Part shown: in pieces, positions 1 to 8,853 of the stretch
How the letters are laid out: the number at the start of each line of letters is the position of its first letter
Position numbering within the stretch: position 1 is the stretch's first letter
NCBI RefSeq assembly: GCF_018069895.1
Contig: NZ_JAGQDH010000001.1
Span: forward strand, 434,001-498,000
DNA length: 64,000 bases
Direction of reading: 5' to 3'
From: Roseovarius autotrophicus
GTDB taxonomy: Bacteria > Pseudomonadota > Alphaproteobacteria > Rhodobacterales > Rhodobacteraceae
Notes under the pieces: generated by a model
What the model was told of the DNA's origin: nothing
The model's input: only the letters and a program-made list of their open reading frames with translations
Databases searched by the model: none
Position numbers and translations under genes: made by a program

Positions 1-572
1 AATTGCCGCAGCCAGCGCGCATCGGCGGCCACATGGCTGTCGGCAAAGACCCGTCGCACCGACAGCGGCCCGGTGCTGCGCAGATTGGCCTGCCCCACGC
101 TCGCGCCGCTATTGGTGCTGTCCTCGCCGGTGCCCGAGGCGCGCCCGTCGCCGCGCCCGATAGGGGCGGCCACCTCCGGCCCCTCGCCGCGTTGCGGAAA
201 AGCCGCAATCGTCTCCGGATCAAGCGCCGTTCCCGCGTAAAACGCTGCAACCAGATCGAAATTCGCCGTCGCCTGCGAATCGCCCGCCGCACGCCCGCGG
301 TCATAGGCTTCCAGCGCCGCCGCGTAACGCCCTCGCCGCACCTCCGAATTACCGAGGTTCAGCAGCGCCCCCGCCGCCGCGAAATCCTCCGCCGCGCGGC
401 CCATCTCGCCGGCCCGATACCACGCCACCCCGCGCCAGCCCGGATCGTCGAAAAGCGCCGCCGCCATCCGCGGCAGCCCAAGCGCCAGCGCCACCCGGCC
501 AAAGGGCGCCGCCCCGCCCAGCACCAGCGCGACGGCCCCCGCCAGCACGGCCACAAGCGCCAGCGCCCTCAT
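1..572 (-). CDS. TPR/BatC-like protein, 3' end beyond window
   Basis: About 190 codons are visible; the gene runs off the left edge, so its C-terminus is unseen. The start ATG at 572 overlaps the stop of the upstream VWA gene (ATGA). The N-terminus is a hydrophobic helix (MRALALVAVLAGAVALVLGG) followed by a TPR-like stretch with the N-L-G-N/S signature (LLNLGNSEVRRGRYAAALEAY, about residues 70-90). In Bat-type operons the gene after two VWA proteins usually encodes such a membrane-anchored TPR protein, thought to scaffold the VWA partners. Its biochemical role is unknown. The family call comes mainly from context plus the TPR-like repeat. Confidence 0.75.
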   Translation of the reverse strand, partial: MRALALVAVLAGAVALVLGGAAPFGRVALALGLPRMAAALFDDPGWRGVAWYRAGEMGRAAEDFAAAGALLNLGNSEVRRGRYAAALEAYDRGRAAGDSQATANFDLVAAFYAGTALDPETIAAFPQRGEGPEVAAPIGRGDGRASGTGEDSTNSGASVGQANLRSTGPLSVRRVFADSHVAADARWLRQ

Positions 573-1459
573 GTCCCCGCCCGCCGAAAGAGGACCAGCA
601 ACGGCACCAGCGCCAGCGCCAGCAGATACCGCCCCAGATCGTGCCAGAACAGAAGCCGGTAGCCCTGCCGCTCCAGCCGTGGCCGCGCGCCATCCGAGAG
701 CCACGCCGCCAGCGCCCCCGCCTCCTGTGGCGCGAAAACCCGGCCCCCGCCCGCCGCCAGCGCCGCGCCTTGCGGTGCGTCCGTCACGACCGAGACCCGT
801 GCGCCCGCTTGCGCGATGCGCGCCGCCTCCGCCTGCGTCGCCGCGTCTGCGCCCGCGCCACCGGTCAGCAGCACCACGTCGCCCGCCAGCACCTCGGCCA
901 GCCGCAACCGCTCATGCGCCAGCGCCAGCGCCAGCGCCGGGGCCGCGCCCTCATCGGGCACCGTTGCGGCGTCGAGCACCAGAAGCGTCTGCGCCAGTTC
1001 ACGGTGATCCGCGCTCATGTCGAGCGCCGTGTAGGCGTCGCCCGCATAGACGATCAGGCCCGCGGGCCGCGCGCCCAGCCCCGTCACCGCCAGTTGCGCC
1101 GCGCCCAGCATGTCGGGCCAGCCGGGCCCGTCCGCAAAGCCCGCCGAAAGATCGACCACAAAGAGCACACCGTCGAGATTGCGATACGAGACCGCATCGC
1201 GCCGCTCTACCGCCGGTCCCGCCAGCGCCAGCACCAGAAACACGGCCAGGGCCAGCGCCGCGCCCAAGGCCCCGCCGCGCCCCGCACCGCCCGCCACGCG
1301 CCCCATCTCCGCCATCGCCGCCATCAGGCCGGGATCGGCCACGCGCCCCCAGTCACCCGCCGCTCCCCGCCCCCGCCAGAGCCAGAGCGCCAGAAGCCCC
1401 GGCAACGTCAGGGCAAGAAGCCACTCGGGCCGCAATACCGTGATCGCCAGCGCGCTCAT
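569..1459 (-). CDS. VWA domain membrane protein (BatB-like)
   Basis: A 296-residue protein. An N-terminal membrane segment (LLALTLPGLLALWLW) precedes a von Willebrand A-like domain, with a second hydrophobic helix near the C-terminus before a short basic tail. The metal-site loop is partly altered: VVDLSAGF stands where DxSxS is expected, so ion binding may be weakened. The start at 1459 was chosen because it gives the same ATGA overlap with the preceding VWA gene that joins every gene in this operon. A longer in-frame extension exists upstream but would overlap the neighbour deeply. Likely a partner of the next-door VWA protein in a MoxR-dependent membrane assembly; the substrate is unknown. 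Confidence 0.85.
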   Translation of the reverse strand: MSALAITVLRPEWLLALTLPGLLALWLWRGRGAAGDWGRVADPGLMAAMAEMGRVAGGAGRGGALGAALALAVFLVLALAGPAVERRDAVSYRNLDGVLFVVDLSAGFADGPGWPDMLGAAQLAVTGLGARPAGLIVYAGDAYTALDMSADHRELAQTLLVLDAATVPDEGAAPALALALAHERLRLAEVLAGDVVLLTGGAGADAATQAEAARIAQAGARVSVVTDAPQGAALAAGGGRVFAPQEAGALAAWLSDGARPRLERQGYRLLFWHDLGRYLLALALVPLLVLFRRAGT

Positions 1460-2409
1460 CCCGGCCCCCGCCACAGCATCGCCAGCGTGAGCAGCAGCGC
1501 AGCACCTGCGGGCCAACGCCACCAGTCGCGGTGGATCTCGGCGGCAAGCCCCGCGCTCTCGGTCGCCTCCAACCGGTCAAGCGCCGCGCCGACCGCTTCC
1601 AGATCCGCCATGTCGCGCACCCGGAAATAGCTCCCGCCCGAGACCTCGGCGATGGCGCGCAGGGTCGCCGCATCGACCACGCCGCGCTCGCCCGCCTCGG
1701 CGCTCTCGATGTCCTTGGGGCCAAGCGCGATGGTATGCACCCGCACCCCCATCCCCGCCGCAAGCGCCGCCACGCCGCGCGGATCGGTCTGCCCGGCATT
1801 GTTCTCGCCATCCGACATCAGGATCACCACGCGCGATTTCGCCTCCGATCCCTCCATCCGCTTGAGCGCGAGACCGAGACCGTCCGAGATATTGGTCGCC
1901 CGCCCGGAAAGACCGATTTCCGCCTGCTCGATACGCCGCGCCACCGCCTCGACATCATGGGTGAAGGGGGCGGCGACGTAGGCTTCGGAGCCGAACAGAA
2001 CAAGGGCTAGACGGTCGCCGCCGCGCCGCCGAACGAACTCGGCCCCGACCTTGCGGACCGCGTCGAGGCGGCTGATCTCGGTGCCGTCAAGGTAGAAATC
2101 CGTCCGCACCATCGAGCCGGATAGATCGAACACCACCGCCAGATCACGCCCGCTCAGCTTGAGCGCGCGCACCGGGTCAAGATCGCGCGGCCCCGACAGC
2201 GCCAGCACCACCAAGCCCCAGACTAGCCACGGGAAAACCGCGCCGCCGCGCGTGCCGCCTGCGCCCCGTGCCGCACGTGCCAGATCAGCCCCGATGCGCC
2301 CCGGCACCATGAGCCAGCCATCACCGCCCGCGCGCGGCGGCAGCAGCCGGCCAAGCAGCCAGGGCAGCGGCAGGAGGGCCAGCGCCCAGGGCGCAGCCAG
2401 ATCAAACAT
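1456..2409 (-). CDS. VWA domain membrane protein (BatA-like)
   Basis: A 317-residue protein with two N-terminal hydrophobic segments (LALLPLPWLLG and VWGLVVLALSG), then a VWA domain with an intact metal-dependent adhesion site, DLSGS near residue 95, and downstream T and D ligand regions (SGRATNIS, LMSDGENN). A C-terminal hydrophobic helix (WPAGAALLLTLAML) follows. The MFDLAAPW start at 2409 overlaps the upstream small gene by 8 bases. Intact DxSxS suggests it, rather than its downstream paralogue, binds Mg and a ligand protein. MoxR/VWA systems are regarded as chaperone-like modules that mature metalloproteins or envelope complexes; the target here is not evident. Confidence 0.9.
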   Translation of the reverse strand: MFDLAAPWALALLPLPWLLGRLLPPRAGGDGWLMVPGRIGADLARAARGAGGTRGGAVFPWLVWGLVVLALSGPRDLDPVRALKLSGRDLAVVFDLSGSMVRTDFYLDGTEISRLDAVRKVGAEFVRRRGGDRLALVLFGSEAYVAAPFTHDVEAVARRIEQAEIGLSGRATNISDGLGLALKRMEGSEAKSRVVILMSDGENNAGQTDPRGVAALAAGMGVRVHTIALGPKDIESAEAGERGVVDAATLRAIAEVSGGSYFRVRDMADLEAVGAALDRLEATESAGLAAEIHRDWWRWPAGAALLLTLAMLWRGPG

Positions 2410-2770
2410 GGCGTCGCAGCGTCGCTTCGAGTGCGTCGAGATCGAGGTCTGTATCGCGTCGGTATAGATCCGGCTTGACGGCTGTGTAATGCGCGGGCAG
2501 GTGATCGCGCGCCAGATGCAAAAGCCCCACGCGCCGCACCGCCGCCTCCTGTCCGCCAAGCGCGTCGAGCCGGTCGGAGAGCGTGGGCGCGCGCCGGGCC
2601 CGCCGCCGCCGTAACAGCAGCCGCACCAGCCCCGCCGCCCCGAGCGCCAGCACGGCCCCAAGCGCCACCGCTGCCGCCAGATCAGCGGGCGCGCCGCCCT
2701 CCGCCACCTCGGGCAAGCGGATATCTTGGAGCGCGGCCAGCATCGCCGACTCGTGCGTTGCCCTGCTCAT
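2402..2770 (-). CDS. Small membrane protein of MoxR/VWA operon (DUF4381-like)
   Basis: A 122-residue protein with one strong transmembrane helix (about residues 33-52, rich in Ala/Val/Leu), an arginine-rich cytosolic flank (LLLRRRRARR) and a soluble helical tail. Size, topology and place between the DUF58 gene and the first VWA gene fit the DUF4381 proteins of alphaproteobacterial MoxR operons. It overlaps the DUF58 stop by 4 bases and runs 8 bases into the next gene, so translation is probably coupled. No catalytic motif is visible. The family name is an inference from position and topology. Confidence 0.75.
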   Translation of the reverse strand: MSRATHESAMLAALQDIRLPEVAEGGAPADLAAAVALGAVLALGAAGLVRLLLRRRRARRAPTLSDRLDALGGQEAAVRRVGLLHLARDHLPAHYTAVKPDLYRRDTDLDLDALEATLRRHV

Positions 2771-3663
2771 GGCTGGTGCGCCTCTGCCGCCAGCCGCCGC
2801 GCGACAAGCGCGGGCGGCTCTGCCGCGTCGAGCACCAGCGCGCTGTGTCCTGCAATCTCTGCGCGCTCGGGCAGCGGTGCGGCCTCACCCGGCCCGCCAA
2901 GGTGCAGCGTGACGGGCGCGCCGCCCATGGGCCGGATCGGATAGCGCCCGGCGGGCAAGCGCCCGGCCAGCGCCTCGGTCACAAGGATGAGCCGCAGCGC
3001 GCGCCTGCGGCCAAGCCCGCCAAGCCGGTCAGCGAGCGCGTCGCCCGGTGTCTCGAACCCCGAGACAAGCACGATCTCGGCCCCCGCGGGCACCAGCCGC
3101 GCCGCCTGCTCCAGCGCCGTGTCGAGCGGCGGATCGACCGCACCGCCGCGCGCCGCAGCAAGCCCCGCCGCATGGGCGCGCACCATGGCGCCGATCACCT
3201 CCAGCATCCCGCGCGCGCGTCCCCTCGGGCGCACCACCTCCGCGCCTGCGGCGCTCAGCGCCAGCAGCCCCGCGCGCCCGCCCTCCTCGATCAGCCGCCA
3301 GCCGACCAGCGCCAGCACCTCGGCGGCGGCGACCGACAGAAAGGCGCGCCCGACCCCCCAGAACATCGACGGCCGGAAATCCGCCACCAGAAGGGCCACG
3401 CGGTCGCGCTCGGCACTGAACTCGCGCAGATGAAGCCGCCCGGTGCGCGCACTCGTGCCCCGGTCGATCCGGCGGATGTCATCGCCGGGAACATAGGCGC
3501 GCGTTCCCGACATCTCGAGCCCCTGCCCGCGCGCGCGTGTGGCCACGCCGCCGGGGAGCGCCGCCGCCACCGGCACACGTCGCGCCGCCAGCGCCTCGTG
3601 GCGCAGCGCGATCAGCGCCTCGGCCCGAAGCGCCACGCCGGGGGGGTCGAGCGGCGCGCTCAT
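2767..3663 (-). CDS. DUF58 domain protein
   Basis: A 298-residue protein. The start MSAPLDPPG at 3663 makes an ATGA overlap with the MoxR gene. The conserved DUF58 core is visible around residues 60-90 (RAYVPGDDIRRIDRGTSARTGRLHLREF), corresponding to the Y-x-x-G-D-x-x-R-x-I-x-W signature with Arg in place of Trp. After it lies a VWA-like fold with a degenerate metal site (VALLVADFRPSM). DUF58 proteins accompany MoxR ATPases and are thought to bind the client or the VWA partner. Longer in-frame starts would overlap moxR deeply and were not used. Confidence 0.9.
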   Translation of the reverse strand: MSAPLDPPGVALRAEALIALRHEALAARRVPVAAALPGGVATRARGQGLEMSGTRAYVPGDDIRRIDRGTSARTGRLHLREFSAERDRVALLVADFRPSMFWGVGRAFLSVAAAEVLALVGWRLIEEGGRAGLLALSAAGAEVVRPRGRARGMLEVIGAMVRAHAAGLAAARGGAVDPPLDTALEQAARLVPAGAEIVLVSGFETPGDALADRLGGLGRRRALRLILVTEALAGRLPAGRYPIRPMGGAPVTLHLGGPGEAAPLPERAEIAGHSALVLDAAEPPALVARRLAAEAHQP

Positions 3664-4613
3664 AAGGGGTCCACCCGGGCCAGAAGATCGGCCACCACCG
3701 CGCGCGGCGCTCGCCCCTCGGCCACCGCCGACCAGCGCAGCACCATCCGGTGCGCAAGCGCGTCCGGCGCAAGCTCGGCCACATCCTCGGGCAGCGCGTG
3801 ATCGCGGCCCCGGAGCCAGGCGCGCGCCCGTGCCGCCGCCGCCAGCGCCAGCGAGCCGCGCGGCGAGACCGCGTGTTCGATCCCGGCGGCAAGCGGCCCC
3901 TCGCGCGTGGCCATCACCATCCGCACGATGTAATCGCACAACTCGGGCGCCAGATGCACCGCCGCCACCTCGCGCTGCGCCGCCGCCAGCGTGCCGGGGT
4001 CGAGCACGGGCGCTTTGGCGGCGGTCCTGCCCGCGCGGCTCTCGGCCTCCACCAGATCGAGAATCCGCCGCTCGGTCGCCTCGTCGGGCAGGTGCAGCAC
4101 GGTATATAGCAGGAAGCGATCAAGCTGCGCCTCGGGCAGCGGGAATGTGCCTTCATGCTCGATCGGGTTCTGGGTCGCCACCACAAGGAAAGGCGCGGGC
4201 AAGGGATGCGTCTCGCCGCCCGCCGTCACCTGCCCCTCGGCCATCGATTCCAGAAGCGCCGATTGCACCTTGGGGGGGGCGCGGTTGATCTCGTCCACCA
4301 GCACCAGATTGCTGAAGACGGGGCCGGGCAGAAATTCGGTCGTGCCGTCATGGGGGTGGTAAACCGGCGTGCCGGTGAGGTCCGAGGGCACAAGATCGGG
4401 CGTGCACTGGATGCGCGCGAAGCGGCCCGAGACGCCCGCCGCCAGCGCCTTGACCGCGCGGGTCTTGGCCACGCCGGGCGGTCCCTCGATCAGCAGATGC
4501 CCGCCCGCCACGAGCGCGATCATCAGCCGCTCGATCAGCCGCTCCTGCCCCGCCAGCGCCGCCGCGAGCGCGCCCTCGAGCGCGGCCATCCGTTCCTGTG
4601 CCTCAGACGCCAT
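3660..4613 (-). CDS. MoxR family AAA+ ATPase
   Basis: A 317-residue AAA+ protein, normal family length. Walker A GPPGVAKT is at residues 44-51, Walker B LVLVDEINRAPP at about 103-114, sensor-1 region VVATQNP near 150, and an arginine-finger segment follows in FPLPEAQLDRF. It is the first gene of a leftward operon of six genes joined by stop-start overlaps (MoxR, DUF58, small membrane protein, VWA, VWA, TPR). By family knowledge it acts as an ATP-driven chaperone for assembly of an envelope or metalloenzyme complex. No classical Shine-Dalgarno stands out; the promoter should lie in the 176-base gap facing the SDR gene. Confidence 0.95.
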   Translation of the reverse strand: MASEAQERMAALEGALAAALAGQERLIERLMIALVAGGHLLIEGPPGVAKTRAVKALAAGVSGRFARIQCTPDLVPSDLTGTPVYHPHDGTTEFLPGPVFSNLVLVDEINRAPPKVQSALLESMAEGQVTAGGETHPLPAPFLVVATQNPIEHEGTFPLPEAQLDRFLLYTVLHLPDEATERRILDLVEAESRAGRTAAKAPVLDPGTLAAAQREVAAVHLAPELCDYIVRMVMATREGPLAAGIEHAVSPRGSLALAAAARARAWLRGRDHALPEDVAELAPDALAHRMVLRWSAVAEGRAPRAVVADLLARVDPL

Positions 4614-4789
4614 GCACCTTCTCCCGATTGGGGCCCATGCAGGGCCGGCCCGGTCAGGCTAGCGCCAAATTCATGGCTCGGGAAAGACAGCCCTTGGTCT
4701 TAGCCCGCGCGGCCCCCGCCACCAAACTTGGTTTGACAGGCGTGGTCCGCGCGCGGTATTGAACATTTGTTCATTTAAAGGAGGCACCC

Positions 4790-5545
4790 ATGCGCATCAC
4801 CGATACCGCAGCGATCATCACCGGCGGGGCCTCGGGTCTTGGCGAGGCGACGGCGCGGCACTTTCGCGCGCTTGGCGCAGAGGTCACGCTGTTTGACCGG
4901 GACGCAGAACGCGGCGCAAGCGTCGCCGCAGAGATCGGCGCCACCTTCGCCGAGACGGATGTGACCGACGAGGGCTCGGTCGCCACCGCCATCGCGACGG
5001 CCAAGGCGGCCATGGGCCGGATCACTGCGGCGATCAACTGCGCGGGGATCGCGACGGGAGCCAAGACCATCGGGCGCGACGGGCCGCACCCTCTGGATGC
5101 TTTCCGCCGGACCATCGACATCAACCTTGTCGGCACGTTCAACGTGGCGCGCCTCGCCGCGGCCGAGATGGCCGGGAACGCGCCCGATGCGGACGGGGCG
5201 CGCGGCGTAATCGTCAACACAGCCTCGGTTGCCGCCTTCGACGGGCAGAAGGGCCAAGCCGCCTATGCCGCCTCCAAGGGCGGGATCGTGGGTCTGTCGC
5301 TGCCCATGGCGCGCGATCTTTCGCGCGAGGGCATCCGGGTGATGGCCATCGCGCCGGGGATCTTCGCCACGCCGATGATGCGCGGCCTGCCGCAGGAGGT
5401 GCAGGAAAGTCTTGCCGCCGAGGTGACATTTCCAAAACGCCTCGGCGATCCGGCGGAATATGCGCGGCTGGCGGCCTTCATCGTCGAATGCGGTTATCTC
5501 AACGGCGAGGTGATCCGCCTCGACGGCGCGCTCAGGATGCAGTGA
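4790..5545 (+). CDS. SDR oxidoreductase, 3-hydroxyacyl-CoA dehydrogenase type II-like
   Basis: A 251-residue classical short-chain dehydrogenase. It shows the cofactor motif TGGASGLG (11-18), NCAG at 83-86, catalytic Ser146, and Tyr159-x-x-x-Lys163 (YAASK). D36 after the second strand (LFDRD) favours NAD over NADP. The region IAPGIFATPMM and the C-terminus GEVIRLDGALRMQ resemble the HSD10/FabG-like 3-hydroxy-2-methylbutyryl-CoA dehydrogenases used in fatty-acid and isoleucine breakdown; the exact substrate is inferred. A strong Shine-Dalgarno (AAAGGAGG) sits just before the ATG. The last 14 bases overlap the converging gene. Confidence 0.9.
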   Translation: MRITDTAAIITGGASGLGEATARHFRALGAEVTLFDRDAERGASVAAEIGATFAETDVTDEGSVATAIATAKAAMGRITAAINCAGIATGAKTIGRDGPHPLDAFRRTIDINLVGTFNVARLAAAEMAGNAPDADGARGVIVNTASVAAFDGQKGQAAYAASKGGIVGLSLPMARDLSREGIRVMAIAPGIFATPMMRGLPQEVQESLAAEVTFPKRLGDPAEYARLAAFIVECGYLNGEVIRLDGALRMQ

Positions 5546-6938
5546 CCGGCAACAGCGGCACGCGCAGGAACCGCTCGGGGCCGAGCGCAAAATCGTAGCG
5601 CGCGACCCCATCCCACTGTGGCAGGTAGGGCGCAAAGAGCGTGCGCTTGGCTTCGGGGTCGGGGGTTACGGTCAGCCCCGTGCCCGCCATGCCCTCGCCG
5701 AAGGTCAGAAGCGTGCGCACGCCCGCCCGCGCCGCCGCCGCGCGCACCGCATGGTGCAGCAACACATGCTCGCGGTGGCCATATTCGCCCGCCTCGTTGT
5801 GGGTGATGACGATATCGGGCGTATAGAGGCGCATCGCCCCTTCCGCCGTGGTGCAGAGCACCGGGAAAAGCGGATGGCGCGCCAGCGCGCGGCGAGGCCG
5901 CGCGCGCAGTTCCTCCGGCTCCGAGGGCAAAGAAATGAAGCGGCGCAACGCGCGCGGCCCACCCTCGATGGCGAACGGATACTGCACATGGCTCACCCCG
6001 AGCGCCGCGCAGACCCGCGCCATCGCGGCCGTGCGTGTCATGGTATCCGCCCGCCCCTCGGCGGGGCGAAAGAAACAGGCCACCGTCACGTCTGCGCGCG
6101 GCGCGATCTCGGCGAGCAATCCGCCCGCGAACAGCACCTCGTCATCCTGGTGCGCAGTGCAGAAAAGCACGCGCTTGCCGTCGAAATCCGCGAGGTCCGG
6201 GCACTCGGCGGCGATCGCGGGGCCCGTCTCCAGCACGCGAAACCGCTTGTCGCGCGCCTCGGCAAAGACCCCATCGGAGGGATCGCGCGCAAGCCCGCGC
6301 GCAAGCATTTCGCGCGTCGCTTCGCGCACGAGACCATGGGCGTAATCACCCTGCATGAGCCATGCGCGCGGGGCGATGGCGGGCCAGAGCGCGGCCAGTT
6401 CCTCCAGCCGCCCCGCCTTGCCCCCGTCAAGATGCACCATGTCCACAAGACCGAAGGGGCGCGTTTGCGCCACCTCGCGCAACCCATCAAGCGCATCAGC
6501 CACGATCAGCCGGAACCGGTCTGGAAAGCGCGCCTCGAGCCAGGCCGCCGCCGCCGGAACGAAGACCTCCACCGGCGGCCAGAACGGGCGCAGCCGCCGC
6601 GCCAGATCAATGCCCACCACCCGCAGATCGGGATTGGCGTGAAGCGCCAGCAAGACGGCATGCCCTCCCGCCACGCCCACCTCGACAAAGACGCGCGCGC
6701 GTTGTGCCATCGCCACCAGCGCCCGACGCTTGGCGGCCATTTCCGCCGAAAAGGCGGCCTTCTGGAAATTCTCGACCTTGTTGGCGTAAAGCACGTTGCC
6801 ATTGATGACCGCAGGCTCGCCCGCCGCCTCGAGTGCCGCGATGATGGCCCCGTCAAGCCCGGCCAGATCGCTCAGGAACGCCTCGGAGGACAGTATCTCC
6901 TCGCAGTCCGACCCGCGTCGCGGTTCGACATATCCCAT
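5532..6938 (-). CDS. Methyltransferase-like / PIG-L deacetylase fusion protein
   Basis: A 468-residue protein with two apparent domains. Residues about 50-210 look like a class I SAM-dependent methyltransferase: a VEVGVAGGH loop at 85-93, an acidic VVGIDLA at 107-113, and a later VHLDGGK. Residues about 255-460 are a PIG-L/LmbE-type deacetylase with the Zn motif AHQDDE at 262-267 (usual form AHPDDE) and the downstream HNEAGEYGH at 380-388 followed by His391. PIG-L enzymes remove acyl groups from N-acetyl sugars or related amines. The start at 6938 was chosen because upstream in-frame codons run into the ABC-F gene. The substrate is unknown; a sugar-modifying role is inference. Confidence 0.85.
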   Translation of the reverse strand: MGYVEPRRGSDCEEILSSEAFLSDLAGLDGAIIAALEAAGEPAVINGNVLYANKVENFQKAAFSAEMAAKRRALVAMAQRARVFVEVGVAGGHAVLLALHANPDLRVVGIDLARRLRPFWPPVEVFVPAAAAWLEARFPDRFRLIVADALDGLREVAQTRPFGLVDMVHLDGGKAGRLEELAALWPAIAPRAWLMQGDYAHGLVREATREMLARGLARDPSDGVFAEARDKRFRVLETGPAIAAECPDLADFDGKRVLFCTAHQDDEVLFAGGLLAEIAPRADVTVACFFRPAEGRADTMTRTAAMARVCAALGVSHVQYPFAIEGGPRALRRFISLPSEPEELRARPRRALARHPLFPVLCTTAEGAMRLYTPDIVITHNEAGEYGHREHVLLHHAVRAAAARAGVRTLLTFGEGMAGTGLTVTPDPEAKRTLFAPYLPQWDGVARYDFALGPERFLRVPLLPVTAS

Positions 6939-7000
6939 GATGCGCGGCCCTCCTGCCCGTCGAGCGCAGTCTAGCCGCAGAGCCGCGCCCGCGACAAGGC

Positions 7001-8815
7001 TCAGCCCTCGGCCTTTTCGGCCAGGGCGAGCCACTCCTCCTCGGCCTCGGCCAGCGCCGTCTGACGCTGGGTAAGGGCCTCTGTCGCGCGGCGAAACTTG
7101 ACCGGCTCGCGGCTGAACAACTCGGGATCGGCCAGCAGCCCTCCCAGCTTGCCGATTTCCGACTCGAGCCGCGCGATCACACCTGGCAACTCCTCCAGCC
7201 GGTGCTTCTCGGTAAAGCTGAGGCGCGACGCAGTGGGTTTTTCAGACGTCAACTCCGCTTTTTTAACCTCTGCTTTCAAAGTGTTTTTCGCCGCATCCGG
7301 TATGGTCGCAGCGCGCTGCGCCTGATAATCGGTCCAGCCCCCGGCATAGGCCACCGCGCGTCCGTCACCCTCCATCGCGATGGTCGTGGTCGCCACGCGG
7401 TCAAGGAAATCACGATCGTGGCTGACCAGAAGCACCGTGCCGTCGTAATCGTCGAGCAACTCCTGCAACAGGTCGAGCGTCTCGATATCGAGATCGTTGG
7501 TCGGCTCGTCGAGCACCAGAACATTGCTTTCGCGCGCCATGATCCGGGCCAGAAGCAACCGCGCTTTTTCCCCACCCGACAAAGACTTGACAGGCGCTCT
7601 TGCCTGCCGCTCGTCGAACAGGAAATCCTTTAGGTAGCCCACCACATGGCGCGGCTGACCGCGCACCAGCACCTGATCCGCCTGCCCCGAGACGCGCATG
7701 TCGGCGTCGCCCGTCAGGCTTTCCCACAGGGTCATCTCCGGGTCGAGCCGCGTGCGCGCCTGATCGAATACCGCCGGAACGAGGTTGGTGCCATGGGTGA
7801 CGGTGCCGCTGTCGGGCACGACCTCTCCCATCAGGATCTTCAAGAGCGTCGTCTTGCCCACGCCATTGGGTCCGACAAAGGCCACCCGCTCGCCGCGCAT
7901 GACCCGCAGGCTGAACGGGCGTAAGATGAGGTTATCCCCGTAAGCCTTTGTAATGTCCTTCACCTCGAAGACCTTGCGCCCCGAGGTCGGGCCAGACTCG
8001 AGCGCCATCGCCGCTGTGCCCTGCCGCTTGATCTGCGCGCTGCGCTCGGCGCGCAACGCCTGAAGCGCACGCACCCGGCCCTGATTGCGCTTGCGCCTGG
8101 CGCTGATGCCCTCGACGGCCCATCTCGCCTCGGCCTTGATCTTGCGATCAAGCTTGTGGCGCTGCATGTCCTCTTCTTCCCACAGCTTGTCGCGCCACGC
8201 CTCGAAACCGCCGAATCCTTCCTCCTGACGCCGCACCATTCCCCTGTCGATCCAAAGGGTTGCGCGGGTAAGTTCGCGCAGGAATGCGCGGTCGTGGCTG
8301 ATCACCACATAGGCGCGGCGGGTGGTGCGCAGCGCCTCTTCCAGCCAGCCGATCGCCTCGATATCGAGATGGTTGGTCGGCTCGTCGAGCAGCATCAGTT
8401 CCGGCGCTTCGGCCATCAGTTTCGCCAGCGCGGCGCGGCGCCGCTCGCCCCCCGAGGCGGTCGCGACCGGGCGTTCTGGATCGAATTTGAGACCCTCACC
8501 CGCCATCTCGACGCGATACATCTCGCCCGGCTCAAGGTTCGAGGTGGCATAATCGCCGAGCGTGGCAAAGCCCGCCATGTCAGGCTCCTGCTCCATGTAA
8601 CCCACGCGCACACCGGGCGAGACGATGCGCTCGCCCCGGTCCGGCTCCACCAGACCGGCCATGACCTTCAACAATGTCGATTTACCCGAGCCGTTGCGCC
8701 CCACCAGCGCCACCCGATCACCCGGCTGCACGATCAGCGACAGGTCGTCAAAGACCGGCTCCCCCCCGAAGGTGAGCGATATTCCGGTAAGTTGGAGAAG
8801 CGGTGCGCGTGCCAT
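7001..8815 (-). CDS. uup: ABC-F family ATPase (Uup-like)
   Basis: A 604-residue protein with two ABC cassettes and no membrane segment. Walker A motifs are GRNGSGKST (39-47) and GPNGVGKTT (about 310). Signature motifs are ASGGERRRAAL and LSGGEKARLLL, with Walker B LMLLDEPTNHLD and VLVLDEPTNDLD, the DEPTN form typical of ABC-F. The linker between cassettes is rich in Lys and Arg. The C-terminal ~90 residues (LSFTEKHRLEELPGVIARLESEIGKL onward) form the coiled coil characteristic of Uup, which binds DNA or ribosomes. ABC-F proteins act on the ribosomal E site; Uup also affects transposon excision and replication repair. Confidence 0.93.
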   Translation of the reverse strand: MARAPLLQLTGISLTFGGEPVFDDLSLIVQPGDRVALVGRNGSGKSTLLKVMAGLVEPDRGERIVSPGVRVGYMEQEPDMAGFATLGDYATSNLEPGEMYRVEMAGEGLKFDPERPVATASGGERRRAALAKLMAEAPELMLLDEPTNHLDIEAIGWLEEALRTTRRAYVVISHDRAFLRELTRATLWIDRGMVRRQEEGFGGFEAWRDKLWEEEDMQRHKLDRKIKAEARWAVEGISARRKRNQGRVRALQALRAERSAQIKRQGTAAMALESGPTSGRKVFEVKDITKAYGDNLILRPFSLRVMRGERVAFVGPNGVGKTTLLKILMGEVVPDSGTVTHGTNLVPAVFDQARTRLDPEMTLWESLTGDADMRVSGQADQVLVRGQPRHVVGYLKDFLFDERQARAPVKSLSGGEKARLLLARIMARESNVLVLDEPTNDLDIETLDLLQELLDDYDGTVLLVSHDRDFLDRVATTTIAMEGDGRAVAYAGGWTDYQAQRAATIPDAAKNTLKAEVKKAELTSEKPTASRLSFTEKHRLEELPGVIARLESEIGKLGGLLADPELFSREPVKFRRATEALTQRQTALAEAEEEWLALAEKAEG

Positions 8816-8853
8816 GGGCGGGGGCTATCCCGGCCCCCGCGCGGCGTCAAGCC

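Noticed and set aside
2758..3801. Plus-strand frame opposite DUF58 and MoxR genes
   Set aside because: Arg/Pro-rich and antisense to clear family members; shadow.
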